Shown here: positions 32,512-40,971 of the stretch, piece by piece
How the letters are laid out: each line of letters opens with the position of its first letter
Numbering within the stretch: the first letter of the stretch is position 1
Source of the DNA: Solibacillus daqui
Lineage (GTDB): Bacteria; Bacillota; Bacilli; Bacillales_A; Planococcaceae
DNA length: 64,000 nt
NCBI RefSeq assembly: GCF_028747805.1
Contig: NZ_CP114887.1
Span: 551,501 to 615,500, forward strand
Reading direction: 5' to 3'
Program-made: the position numbers and the translations under genes
Notes under the pieces: model-generated
What the model was told of the DNA's origin: nothing
The model's input: only the letters and a program-made list of their open reading frames with translations
Database searches by the model: none

Positions 32512-33248
32512 TGCTTTTTACCTTGTCCTTTAAATTTAAGTGCAAATACTTTCAAAGCGAATTGTGGAAGCACAAGCGCACGCTTCCAACGGCTAGGCTG
32601 TTTTAGGAGGCGATATAGCCATTCTAAATTGAGCTTTTGCCAAACTATCGGTGCACGTTTAACTGTACCAGCGATTACATCAAATGAACCGCCAATCCCC
32701 ATAAAGACCCCATGTGAAAACTTGTCCATATTTTCAGAGATCCATTTTTCTTGGCGCGGCACACCAAGCGCTACAAAGATGAAATCAGGCTGTAGGGCCG
32801 CGGCTTCTTCGGCAATCGTATTGTCATTCCAATCAAAGAACCCATCATGATAGCCAACAACCTCAACATTTGGATAATCACGCTGAATATTGGCCGCTGT
32901 TTTTTCAATCGTTTCCTTTTGAGCGCCAAGTAAATAAATTTTGTAATGCTTTTCTTGTCCAATCTTTAAAAGCTCTACCATTGTATCGTAGCCGGTCACA
33001 CGCCCCGGTAAATCCTCGCCTAGAATGGATGCCGCTTTCACAACACCAATTCCATCTGCGCATATATACGTTGCTTCATTAATATACTGGTTAAGTGTGG
33101 CATCTTCATTGGCGCGCATGACAATTTCCGGATTCGCCGTAATGACAAAGGTCTTTTCCTTGTGCTCAGCTCGCTTGGCAAGTAATTTCACAAATCCTTG
33201 CTGATCGATATGTAGAAAGGGAACGCCCATAATCTGTACATGTTTCAT
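32508..33248 (-). CDS. WecG/TagA/CpsF-family glycosyltransferase
   Basis: GT26 enzyme, 246 residues from ATG 33248. Members transfer ManNAc(A)-type sugars to undecaprenyl-PP-GlcNAc. Signatures: TANPEIVMRANED (Asp/Asn of the active site), ICADGIGVVKAA, LPGRVTGYD, YLLGAQKETIEKTA, DFIFVALGVPRQEKWI and IGGSFDVIAGTVKRAP. A TTG at 33281 is in frame, but the predicted transcript begins only about 7 bases before it, so ATG 33248 is preferred. First gene of the csaA-csaB operon; mnaA at 2623 would provide UDP-ManNAc. Confidence 0.92.
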   Translation of the reverse strand: MKHVQIMGVPFLHIDQQGFVKLLAKRAEHKEKTFVITANPEIVMRANEDATLNQYINEATYICADGIGVVKAASILGEDLPGRVTGYDTMVELLKIGQEKHYKIYLLGAQKETIEKTAANIQRDYPNVEVVGYHDGFFDWNDNTIAEEAAALQPDFIFVALGVPRQEKWISENMDKFSHGVFMGIGGSFDVIAGTVKRAPIVWQKLNLEWLYRLLKQPSRWKRALVLPQFALKVFALKFKGQGKKQ

Positions 33249-33294
33249 ATTTTTTTGACAACCTTTCTTATTTAAATACAATTAACTGCCCCTT

Positions 33295-33303
33295 ATCATA
33301 CCA
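33295..33303 (-). promoter_or_regulatory. extended -10 promoter of wecG-csaAB
   Basis: On the minus strand TGG-TATGAT, an extended -10 (TGN plus TATGAT), with only a T-rich -35. Transcription would start near 33288, 40 bases before ATG 33248. Confidence 0.5.
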
Positions 33304-33807
33304 CAAATTCTACATGGAAAAAATATGTCACAGGGGGGAAATGGTTAGGTGCAGTTAATCATTTGACGAGGAATCGAAGGGAAGGTTCTTGTGAGCTAAG
33401 GTATATAAAAAAAATTGAAAATTAGCGGATTTACAGGAAGAATTTACATTACAATTGCATTACAAGATTGACACTTATATTACTAAAAATAACAAATCGG
33501 TAACGTATTTATGATGCTATTTTAAAGTAATTAACCTAAAAAGTTAGTATTTGGTTATACAAAAGAATCAGAATAATAAAATTTTATATTTACAATTTTA
33601 TTAATTATCTGCCGTATTTTGGTGTTTTATGTTATGAAATGGTTTAAAAAAGCAACGATTCGCCTAAAAATATGCAATATCATAATGCAAACTTTTCCAA
33701 CATAAGGTATACTAGGTTTTGGATATGCCATAATTAGGGTTAGTAGGATATATTATTATTTTAAACTTTTTGGTAATGTGGAATTATTTAAGAGTCGAAA
33801 TATATCC

Positions 33808-33836
33808 TTGTTTTCTAAAATAATAGATGGTATATT
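33808..33836 (+). promoter_or_regulatory. candidate sigma-A promoter of the S-layer gene
   Basis: TTGTTT (33808-33813), 17 bp, TATATT (33831-33836). Predicted leader about 147 bases. Confidence 0.45.
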
Positions 33837-33989
33837 ATTGAAGTAATTAAATGTGCCAAATTGATACTCTTGTACCAATTTATGCTCATTTACTAAAAAA
33901 ATCCCTTATTCAGCCGTTAGAGGTAGCTAAAACGCAATGCGTACTATTTCTGGATGGATAAACGGAAAATTTAGGAGGAAAAAAATAAA

Positions 33990-36900
33990 ATGGCAAAATC
34001 AAACAAAGGTCGTAAGTTATTTGCGACAACTGCAACTGCTGCATTAGTAGCATCTGCAATCGTACCAGTAGCTTCTGCTGCTCAAATTAATGACTTCAAT
34101 TCAATTTCATCATACGCTCAAGAAGCGGTACAAGATTTAAACGATCGTGGAGTTATTAAAGGTGACCAAAAAGGGAACTTCAACCCTAAAAACCCAATCA
34201 CTCGTGCTGAAGCAGCTACAATTTTAGTTGGAGCTTTAGAATTAGAAGGTTCTGGTTCTACTAGCTTCACAGACGTGAAAAAATCTGCTTGGTACTACGA
34301 AGCAATCGATGCTGCAGTATCTAACGGAATTTTCCAAGGTCAAGGCGCTGGTAAATTCAACCCATCTGCTAACTTAACTCGTTCTGAAGCGGCAATCATC
34401 CTTGTTGATGCTTTCGGTTTAGAAGGTTCTGCTGATCTTTCAGAATTCAAAGACAGCGCTAGCGTTAAATCATGGGCTGAAGAAGCTCTATCAATCGCAG
34501 TAGCTAACGGCGTTATGAAAGGCGACAACGGCAACTTAAAACCAAATGCTGCTATTTCTCGTCAAGACTTCGCTGTAATGTACCACCGTACAGAAGCTGC
34601 TGAAGGTACTGAAGAAGTATCAGGTTCAGTTAAAGCAATTAACAATACTACTGTAGAAGTAACTTTCGAAGATGCTGTAGCTGATTTATCTGCATTAAAC
34701 TTCGCAATCGAAGGTTTACAAATTACTAATAAAGCAGTTAAACAAACTGACAAAAAGACTGTAGTATTAACTACTTCAGCTCAAACTGCTGACGTAGAAT
34801 ACACAGTAACAGTTAACAATGAAGCTGTTGGTAAATTCAAAGGTGTTACTGCTGTAATTCCTACAGCTGTTAAAATGCTTACTCCATCTGTACAAGGTAC
34901 AATTGGTAAAGAAGTAACTGTAAAAGCTCAAGTTGAAGTTCCAGCTGGTCAATCTAAAGCAGGTATCCCAGTAACTTTCAACATCGTTAACGGTACAGTA
35001 AACCAATTAAACGAGAAAATTGAAGTTGTTGCTTACACGAACGAAGAAGGTATTGCTTCACACTCTTACACTCGTTACTACAAATACGATGACAATGTTA
35101 CTGCTTATGCATCTCAAAAATCTTCAGTATTTGCTAATGCTAAAGTTTACTGGGCTCAAGGCTTAACAGTTACAGAAGTTACTTCTGGTAACACATTAGC
35201 TAACGGTTCTAAAAAAGTTTACAAAATCAAAACTGATACAACTGTAACTGAAACTTTTGGTACAGCTGCAACTTCTGATGATTACAACTATGTAAACGTA
35301 GCATTCTTAGAAAACGTTAACGTTGCTCCAGATAAATTAGTTCGTGGTGTTGAAGTAATTGACACTGGTCTTATTACAAACGCTAGCTACCCATCACAAG
35401 TAACTACTGGTGGCGTACAAGTTGTACGTGTAAAAGTGAACGCTAATGGTGAAGGTTCATTCACATTAACAGGTTCTAACGGTACAGTAACACCAATCGT
35501 ATTCGTTGATGAGTCAACAAATCGCGTTGGTAAATACACTGAAACAGCATTACAATCAGCTGCTCCAGCAGTTAAATTTGAATTAAACCACACATTAGGT
35601 TTAACAGTTAAAGCAGAAGGCGTTCAAAATGCTGCTGCAATCAATGTTAATAATGATAAAAACAAAGGTACTGGTGAAGGTGGACGTGATTACACTGTAA
35701 CTATTACTGATAAAGACGGTAAAGTAGCTCCAGCTGGAACTGTAGCACATGTTACATTCCAAGAAGGTAACTACAGCACAGATAAAAAAGCATATATTTT
35801 AGATGCTAATGGTAACCGTGTTGAAGTTAAAAAAGGAACTACTCAAGCAATCGCAGTTACTGGTACAAAAGGTGAAGCAACATTCACTTTAGTAGGTAAC
35901 CACGATGCATACGCAACTCCTACAGTTTACTTAGAAAACGGTAAAGAAGTTGGTTTAGACAAAGCTGACTTACAAGTTATCGGTGAAGGTACTTACTTCG
36001 TAGATGCTGTAATCAAAGACGCTACATTAAAAGTTTTAAATGCTGACGGTAAAGAAGTTAAAACATTACCAAGCTCTCAAGTAGCTACATTTGAATACCA
36101 ATCTGTTGACCAAAACGGATTTGATTACTTTGCTGGAACTGGATCTTATGAAGTTTCTTACCAAGTAACTGCTCAATTTGCTGATGTAACTGCAGGTGGA
36201 AAATTAGTAAAAGCTGGTACAACTGAAACTGTAAAAGTTAACGCTGTAAATGGTAAAGCTGAATTAAAAGTAACTTCAACTAACGTTGCTTCAAACGTAT
36301 CAGTTCAAGCTTCTGCTTCATTAGTAAGCTTACCAAACCAAACAGCTACTTTAGCATTTACAAAAGGTACTCAAGTTCCTGATGTTTACACAGGTCTAGT
36401 ATCTTCAATCAATGCTGTTAACAACAAGTTAACATTCGTTGGTGGATTTGACCCAATTACGTATGACACAACAGCATTCAAAAATGAACAAGGTATTACA
36501 ATTGATGAAGCTACATTTGAATCTACAATTGCAACTGCTCTAGCTGCTGGAAGTGCTGTAAAAGTTTCTGCAGTTAAAAATGCTGATGGTAAATATGTAC
36601 TTGAAATTGAATCATTAACACACGCTAACAACATTCCTGTTTCTGTAGTTTCTGCAGTTGCAGTTGATAGTGACCGTAACGGTAAAGCAGACCAAGTTCA
36701 ATTAGTATTCAGCAAACCAGTTGATGCTTCTAAATTAACTGCTCTTGGTGCAGATTTCTCTGTAACTGATGGTACTGTAACTAATGTTGTTGATGGAACA
36801 GCAAATGATAATAAAGTAACACTTACATTAGGTACAGAAGCTTCTGACTTATCAGTAGGTACTTTAACTATTACTACTAAAACTGCTGTAGCAGTTGATG

Positions 36901-37643
36901 GTGCTCCACTAGCTGCAGGTACAATTAATGTTGTTGATGCATCTGCTCAATCTGCTTTAGTTGCTGGAATTTCAACAGCTCCTGGAGTAGTAGTAGATGG
37001 TGCTGCTGCTAATAAACAAGTATTAACTGTAACAGCTACTGCTGCTACTTCAACTGGTAATGCTATTGCTACAGTTGCAGGTAATGGTTTCTCTAAAGAC
37101 ATCCACTTTGGTGTAGTTGCTGCAGATACTGATGCACAAGTTGCACAAAAACTTTACAATGCTGTTAAAGATGATGCTACGGTTAAAGCATACTATGATG
37201 TTACGTATACAGCTGGTGCAAATACAGTAACGTTTACTAATAAAGTAGCTGGACTTGGTAACGCGGCTGATAAAGTAACTGTAGCAAACCAATTTGCTGC
37301 TGCGATCGTATCTACAGTGGCTGCTGGTGCTGATGCTACTAAAGAAGTAACAACTATTGCTAACTTCACAGATGCAGGTGCTGGTGCAACTACTGGAGGT
37401 AAACTTGAAGCTACTATTACTAGAGGCGGAGTAGTATTAAAAACTGTTTCAATTGACGTTGCATTAGGAACTACTGGTGCTGCTGCAACTGCTCAACTTT
37501 ATACTGCATTATATACTGATGCTACAGTTAAAGCATACTATGATGTAGTTTATGATGGAACAAACATCAAACTTACAAATAAAACAGCAGGTGTATTAGC
37601 TGGTACTTCTAATGTTACAACTTCTGTAACTGTAACTCCTTAA
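33990..37643 (+). CDS. S-layer protein with three SLH domains
   Basis: 1217-residue exported surface-lattice protein. Signal peptide 1-30 or 31 (ends VASAA). Three SLH domains at about 33-75, 92-135 and 152-195, with NPITRAEAA, ANLTRSEAA and AAISRQDFA; these bind pyruvylated wall polymer. From about 205 on come Ig-like/big-type beta domains rich in Thr, Val and Ala with very few Cys or Met. The last 230 residues contain two copies of a domain sharing DATVKAYYDV and the TNK(V/T)AG motif (about 1062 and 1177). Codon use is strongly biased (GGT, GCT, ACT, GTA), fitting very high expression. Strong ribosome site TAGGAGGA. Confidence 0.95.
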   Translation: MAKSNKGRKLFATTATAALVASAIVPVASAAQINDFNSISSYAQEAVQDLNDRGVIKGDQKGNFNPKNPITRAEAATILVGALELEGSGSTSFTDVKKSAWYYEAIDAAVSNGIFQGQGAGKFNPSANLTRSEAAIILVDAFGLEGSADLSEFKDSASVKSWAEEALSIAVANGVMKGDNGNLKPNAAISRQDFAVMYHRTEAAEGTEEVSGSVKAINNTTVEVTFEDAVADLSALNFAIEGLQITNKAVKQTDKKTVVLTTSAQTADVEYTVTVNNEAVGKFKGVTAVIPTAVKMLTPSVQGTIGKEVTVKAQVEVPAGQSKAGIPVTFNIVNGTVNQLNEKIEVVAYTNEEGIASHSYTRYYKYDDNVTAYASQKSSVFANAKVYWAQGLTVTEVTSGNTLANGSKKVYKIKTDTTVTETFGTAATSDDYNYVNVAFLENVNVAPDKLVRGVEVIDTGLITNASYPSQVTTGGVQVVRVKVNANGEGSFTLTGSNGTVTPIVFVDESTNRVGKYTETALQSAAPAVKFELNHTLGLTVKAEGVQNAAAINVNNDKNKGTGEGGRDYTVTITDKDGKVAPAGTVAHVTFQEGNYSTDKKAYILDANGNRVEVKKGTTQAIAVTGTKGEATFTLVGNHDAYATPTVYLENGKEVGLDKADLQVIGEGTYFVDAVIKDATLKVLNADGKEVKTLPSSQVATFEYQSVDQNGFDYFAGTGSYEVSYQVTAQFADVTAGGKLVKAGTTETVKVNAVNGKAELKVTSTNVASNVSVQASASLVSLPNQTATLAFTKGTQVPDVYTGLVSSINAVNNKLTFVGGFDPITYDTTAFKNEQGITIDEATFESTIATALAAGSAVKVSAVKNADGKYVLEIESLTHANNIPVSVVSAVAVDSDRNGKADQVQLVFSKPVDASKLTALGADFSVTDGTVTNVVDGTANDNKVTLTLGTEASDLSVGTLTITTKTAVAVDGAPLAAGTINVVDASAQSALVAGISTAPGVVVDGAAANKQVLTVTATAATSTGNAIATVAGNGFSKDIHFGVVAADTDAQVAQKLYNAVKDDATVKAYYDVTYTAGANTVTFTNKVAGLGNAADKVTVANQFAAAIVSTVAAGADATKEVTTIANFTDAGAGATTGGKLEATITRGGVVLKTVSIDVALGTTGAAATAQLYTALYTDATVKAYYDVVYDGTNIKLTNKTAGVLAGTSNVTTSVTVTP

Positions 37644-37700
37644 TAAAACTAAACGAAACGTTACTTTATAAGCTAGCTTGCTAGTGAAATAAGTGGAAAT

Positions 37701-37745
37701 GAAAACCCGTGTCTTGTGTTATGCAATACACTGGGTTTTCTTTCT
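37701..37745 (+). terminator. intrinsic terminator of the S-layer gene
   Basis: GAAAACCCGTGT pairs with ACACTGGGTTTTC (one bulged base), followed by TTTCT. Confidence 0.85.
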
Positions 37746-37803
37746 AACTACAATTACCAAATGAAGGGTGAAAATCCTTTCCTTGTAAACAGTCATTCTA
37801 CAA

Positions 37804-38579
37804 GTGCCTAATCCTCCTGCATCCAGTGATGTGCTGAATTACACAAAAGGGATGAAGTCAGGTGAAGTCGTACTCAGGTAGACCTGAGGCGGGGTTCTTT
37901 AAAAAATTTCTATGGTTAGGCAAACGAATCCATGTAGGCAGGGTAAGTTAGTGTATGGTGCGAAATGAAGCTAGGAGTTCACTGTACATCCCTATAGACG
38001 AAATGCTATAGTGGCGATCGATGAATTGACTGTTAAACCGGTCGTTCTTACACCTGGATAGTGGGAACCTAAGGGAATTAAAAAGAGGGATGGAAGTTGT
38101 GGAACGTTTGAAGTCTTGTTAGAAGAGGTGTATCAGCACCAGTGATGCTAATAAGATGGCAGCGGGTTCATAGTAGTGTAGATAGCTAGCCGTTTGGACT
38201 TGTATGGTAACATACGAGAAGGATAAAACTAGCAGGAGCGAAGGAACCCAGTCAGTAGTGATTCTTGAAGAAACTTATTTCCCCAAGAATTTGTTTCTTA
38301 CAATTGAATTTACCAAAGAGGCAATCATGTAATGATTGCCTCTTTTTTTGTTTAGAAAGACTTTTTGGGGAAAAATGAGTTTTTGTAGAAAAATGTAGAT
38401 GGAAGTTTTAAAATGGTTTTTATTTTTAACCTAATTTTAACCTTTAGGTAGTATGCTCATTAATGGGGAATAAGTAGAGTAGAAAATGATTGCTGACGGA
38501 TCGCCGTGTGCGGTGAAAGCCGCCTGCATGGTGAAGGCTCGTTATAAAACCGAGAGATAGAGAGGGATAAAACGAAAAT
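37804..38579 (+). mobile_element. group II intron remnant 1 (5' part plus domain V/VI, no reverse transcriptase gene)
   Basis: Bases 38502-38533 fold as a group II domain V: lower stem CGCCGTG/CATGGTG, bulge, upper stem GCGGT/GCCGC capped by GAAA. A domain VI-like stretch follows to AAAAT at 38579, then exon AGCG. Upstream, 37804 (GTGCC, a possible 5' end) to about 38290 is structured non-coding sequence resembling intron domain I-III; it ends in a short piece that may be the start of a lost intron-encoded protein. A terminator-like hairpin at 38315-38349 lies inside. The left boundary is a guess. Confidence 0.65.
38315..38349 (+). terminator. strong terminator inside the intron remnant
   Basis: Perfect 14-bp stem (AAAGAGGCAATCAT/ATGATTGCCTCTTT), loop GTA, then TTTT. 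Its position between the 5' and 3' intron parts suggests they no longer form one working intron. Confidence 0.85.
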
Positions 38580-38972
38580 AGCGTATTTTTACCTGTAACA
38601 AATGTGAGTGGAAGTTCAACAGATTTATCACCGGGTGGCGTCAGAAATACAATTACTTGGACAGATACTCAATCATCTGTAGGAACGGTTACTTATACGA
38701 TAAAACGTAACACAAGCAATAGTTTAGTTGGGGCAACTGTTATACAATCAAACATTGCGAGTGGTACACAACGATGGAATGATGATTCAGTAACACACAT
38801 GACAACATATTATTATTTCATTGAAGCAACTAATGGTGTGGAAACCGTTGTAACTACAGGTTTTGAGTTATATGCTGTTTGGGATAAGTATGCATTAAAT
38901 AAAAATTATCAAAATAAACATTTTGCCAGCCTTGTCTTTAATCCGTTAACTGAGTCATTTGACGAGGTGTAA
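38580..38972 (+). pseudogene. 3' fragment of a surface-protein gene (fibronectin III-like)
   Basis: Open from just after the intron end (AGCG at 38580), reading SVFLPVTNVSGSSTDLSPGG and on to a stop at 38972. The middle (NTITWTDTQSSVGTVTYTI ... TTYYYFIEATNGVETV) looks like one fibronectin type III-like domain. There is no start codon with a ribosome site and no signal peptide; GTG 38604 is only the first formal start. It looks like a 3' exon whose 5' part is missing. Confidence 0.6.
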
Positions 38973-38980
38973 GTATTTGC

Positions 38981-39012
38981 AAGTAGCCTAATAATTTAGG
39001 CTACTTATTTTT
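38981..39012 (+). terminator. terminator after the surface-protein fragment
   Basis: AAGTAGCCTAA pairs with TTAGGCTACTT, then ATTTTT. Eight bases after the stop at 38972, so it is probably the original terminator of the broken gene. Confidence 0.85.
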
Positions 39013-39026
39013 AAGAGGTGAAATTA

Positions 39027-39887
39027 GTGGAAATTTTAAATCTTACTTCAAGTAATTATAGTATGTTTTCATCTTTTTTGAATCCTAATCATTTTAAAAG
39101 TTTGCAATTAATAGATGCAAATTTATGGGGAATAGGTTTAGTTGATTATACACGTCCAATAGGTACCCTTATTGCAGACATCAATTTTGATAATAAGTCA
39201 GCAGTGATTACACATCTAGTTGTAAATGATGAGGAGAATGCCCATCAATTTATTATGCAACTATATAATGAAGCAAAGAATTATTTTGAAAAGATCGGCT
39301 TTTTGTTAACAGAAATAACGATTACTGTGAACAGCAAATCTGATGATTTCATAAATATATTAACCAATCAAGGTTGGAATGGGAATGTACAAGGCATAGA
39401 CAAATATGTGCTGGATTTTAATCGAATACAGCAAGATGAGTGGTTATGGAATTTAAAAACTCCCACAAATTTATCGGTTGTCCCTTGGAATCAGCGTGTC
39501 AATGAAATATTCACAAAAGCAATCTCTAGTAAGAATAAGTTCGATAATCATGTCTATCCTTTTGTTCAGAATCTAGGCGTTATCGATGAAGAATTTAGCT
39601 TTGCTTTATTGCATGAGGGGGATATAGTCGGATGGTGCATCGCTGAGAGAGTTGCACAGAACATGATACTTTTACCACATTCCTATGTAAAGCGTTTGCC
39701 AGCTACCAGATTGGGAGGAGGGGGGATGTTAGTGTATGCACCCGTTGTCAAAAAGGCAAGAGAAAAGAATATGTTCGTGACATTCTTTACCGATGTAGAT
39801 AATGCATCTATGCAAAACATTATTAATAGACGCTTTAAAGAATGCATTATACAAAAGAAATTATTAGTTCGTTTAGTAAAAAAATAG
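39027..39887 (+). CDS. GNAT-like acetyltransferase
   Basis: 286 residues from GTG 39027, six bases after AGAGGTG; GTG 39018 overlaps that site. Two GNAT-like halves seem present. The C-terminal one has GDIVGWCIAER (beta4) and RLGGGGMLVYAPVVKKA, a variant of the acetyl-CoA loop (R/Q-x-x-G-x-G/A), then FFTDVDNASMQNIINRRF. The substrate cannot be told. Codon use differs from the S-layer gene (more AT at third positions). It lies inside a zone of broken surface genes, so it may be a recent insertion. Confidence 0.6.
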   Translation: MEILNLTSSNYSMFSSFLNPNHFKSLQLIDANLWGIGLVDYTRPIGTLIADINFDNKSAVITHLVVNDEENAHQFIMQLYNEAKNYFEKIGFLLTEITITVNSKSDDFINILTNQGWNGNVQGIDKYVLDFNRIQQDEWLWNLKTPTNLSVVPWNQRVNEIFTKAISSKNKFDNHVYPFVQNLGVIDEEFSFALLHEGDIVGWCIAERVAQNMILLPHSYVKRLPATRLGGGGMLVYAPVVKKAREKNMFVTFFTDVDNASMQNIINRRFKECIIQKKLLVRLVKK

Positions 39888-39942
39888 GGAAGGTTTCTGT
39901 AATTCTTAGAAATAAGTAGAAGTTACATAGCTAGGGGCTGAC

Positions 39943-40158
39943 GAACAACTGTATGTGAAAAATGGATTAACATTACAACTTACATCAGGGAAAAGCATAG
40001 AATTTGCTACAGGAAATGGTATGGAAATCATAGCTAATGCAAAGATTACAAATGTTGATTAAAGTGACCTTGCAGGTACATCGGTTGTTAACGATACTAT
40101 CAGCGGTTATATAAGTGTAGATGCAACTGCTACTGCGAGTATTGTAGGTAAGTAATAA
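39943..40158 (+). pseudogene. S-layer-like C-terminal fragment with in-frame stop
   Basis: One frame reads EQLYVKNGLTLQLTSGKSIE, then FATGNGMEIIANAKITNVD, a stop at 40060, then SDLAGTSVVNDTISGYISVD and ATATASIVGK before a final stop. The composition (Thr, Val, Ala, Gly, Asn) is that of S-layer beta domains. No start codon context. Confidence 0.55.
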
Positions 40159-40215
40159 AATACAGTGCACCAGTCGCACAAATGATGCTCACAATTAACT
40201 ACAATTTCAGAAATG

Positions 40216-40443
40216 AGGAAGGGCTCTACATGGCTACGGCTGTGTTGGCCTTTTTTTTGCGCCTAGCAGCTTCCACTCATGTCTAAAGCCGTAACAACCC
40301 GACTTTCAAATATTTAATATTATTAAGAAGTAATAAGTAGATGCCTTTCATTCCGAATGTGGACTGAAGGGCTATTTTTATTTTGAAGGAGGAGTTTATA
40401 TGGAAGGGATCTACATGGTATTGCTGTGTAGGACTTTTTTGTG
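40216..40443 (+). repeat. two diverged direct-repeat copies
   Basis: Copy 1 near 40216-40262 and copy 2 near 40399-40443 share GGAAGGG-TCTACATGG, GCTGTGT-GG and a T-run followed by G(C/T)GCC, roughly three quarters identical by eye. They could be old terminators or 3' ends of duplicated genes. Confidence 0.45.
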
Positions 40444-40465
40444 CCATCAGACTCAATGTTACGAA

Positions 40466-40600
40466 CGCATGACGAATAGGTGCAGCCACATTAACTGCTT
40501 TAACAGTTAATACCGAAGATTCAGATGTAACAACAGCGGTTGAAGCAAGCTTTAATTTTGAAGGGTTTGATTTTTTCCTCTGTAGCCCCAAAAGCTAGCG
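40466..40600 (+). pseudogene. second surface-protein coding fragment
   Basis: One frame reads RIGAATLTALTVNTEDSDVT, then TAVEASFNFEGF, with stops on both sides and no start. Composition and style resemble S-layer beta domains. Weak evidence because it is short. Confidence 0.35.
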
Positions 40601-40830
40601 TTACGTAAACACAAGAAAATTTAAAATTCGACATAACTTTTACATCTACTTGGATTATTACTTTAATCAATTGGGGAATGTAACAAATTCCAATACGTTA
40701 GTTATTACCGAATTATATATATTAAGATATCCATATATTAAATTGATGGAATTGAATTCCCCTATTTTTTACAAAGGTTAATATAAAATAAATATTTAAT
40801 GAAGTATATTTTCAGATATTTATTTATATA

Positions 40831-40953
40831 TAAGTAATGGGGAAATAAGTTTAGAGTTTTATGACTACTGATGGCACGCCGTATGCGATGAAAGTCGCCT
40901 GTCCGGTGTAGGCCCGAAGCGAAAACTGCGGAATAGCAGTATAAGACGGGAAT
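40831..40953 (+). mobile_element. group II intron remnant 2 (domain V/VI only)
   Basis: Domain V at 40877-40908 (CGCCGTATGCGATGAAAGTC then GCCTGTCCGGTG) matches 26 of 32 positions of the copy at 38502-38533; one upper-stem pair changes from G-C to A-U, keeping the fold. The match starts upstream at TAATGGGGAA in both copies. A domain VI-like stretch ends GGGAAT, followed by exon AGCG (40954), the same exon start as in remnant 1. No intron-encoded protein or 5' part was found. Confidence 0.7.
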
Positions 40954-40971
40954 AGCGATAAGAATTTTAAA

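Larger units (their letters stand above)
33282..33989. promoter_or_regulatory. 708-base AT-rich divergent promoter region of the S-layer locus
   Basis: Controls the wecG-csaB operon (minus) and the S-layer gene (plus). There is a promoter-like site on each strand (listed separately), a further -10-like TATACT at 33708-33713, and TTGACA at 33468-33473 without a good -10. The stretch from 33843 to 33989 would be the S-layer leader, ending in TAGGAGGA. Long leaders and several promoters are usual for S-layer genes. Confidence 0.5.
39888..40971 (+). other. 1.1-kb degenerate region: surface-gene fragments, diverged direct repeat, intron 3' end
   Basis: No intact gene. From left to right it holds an S-layer-like fragment (39943-40158), two diverged copies of a 45-base sequence (about 40212-40260 and 40397-40443), a second coding fragment (about 40466-40600), about 230 bases of very AT-rich DNA (40640-40840), and the second group II intron 3' end. 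Confidence 0.6.

Noticed and set aside
37746..38300. Structural RNA gene (6S, tmRNA or RNase P type)
   Set aside because: Long structured non-coding stretch, but it lacks their signatures and is better explained as the 5' part of a group II intron because a domain V follows.
40283..40591. 102-codon minus-strand frame in the degenerate region
   Set aside because: The plus strand reads as an S-layer-like fragment there; the minus frame has no ribosome site or recognisable domain.
40870..40953. Riboswitch before the 5'-nucleotidase
   Set aside because: First considered because of the compact hairpins, but the sequence matches the group II domain V pattern, has a second copy at 38502 followed by the same exon start, and does not match a riboswitch core I know.
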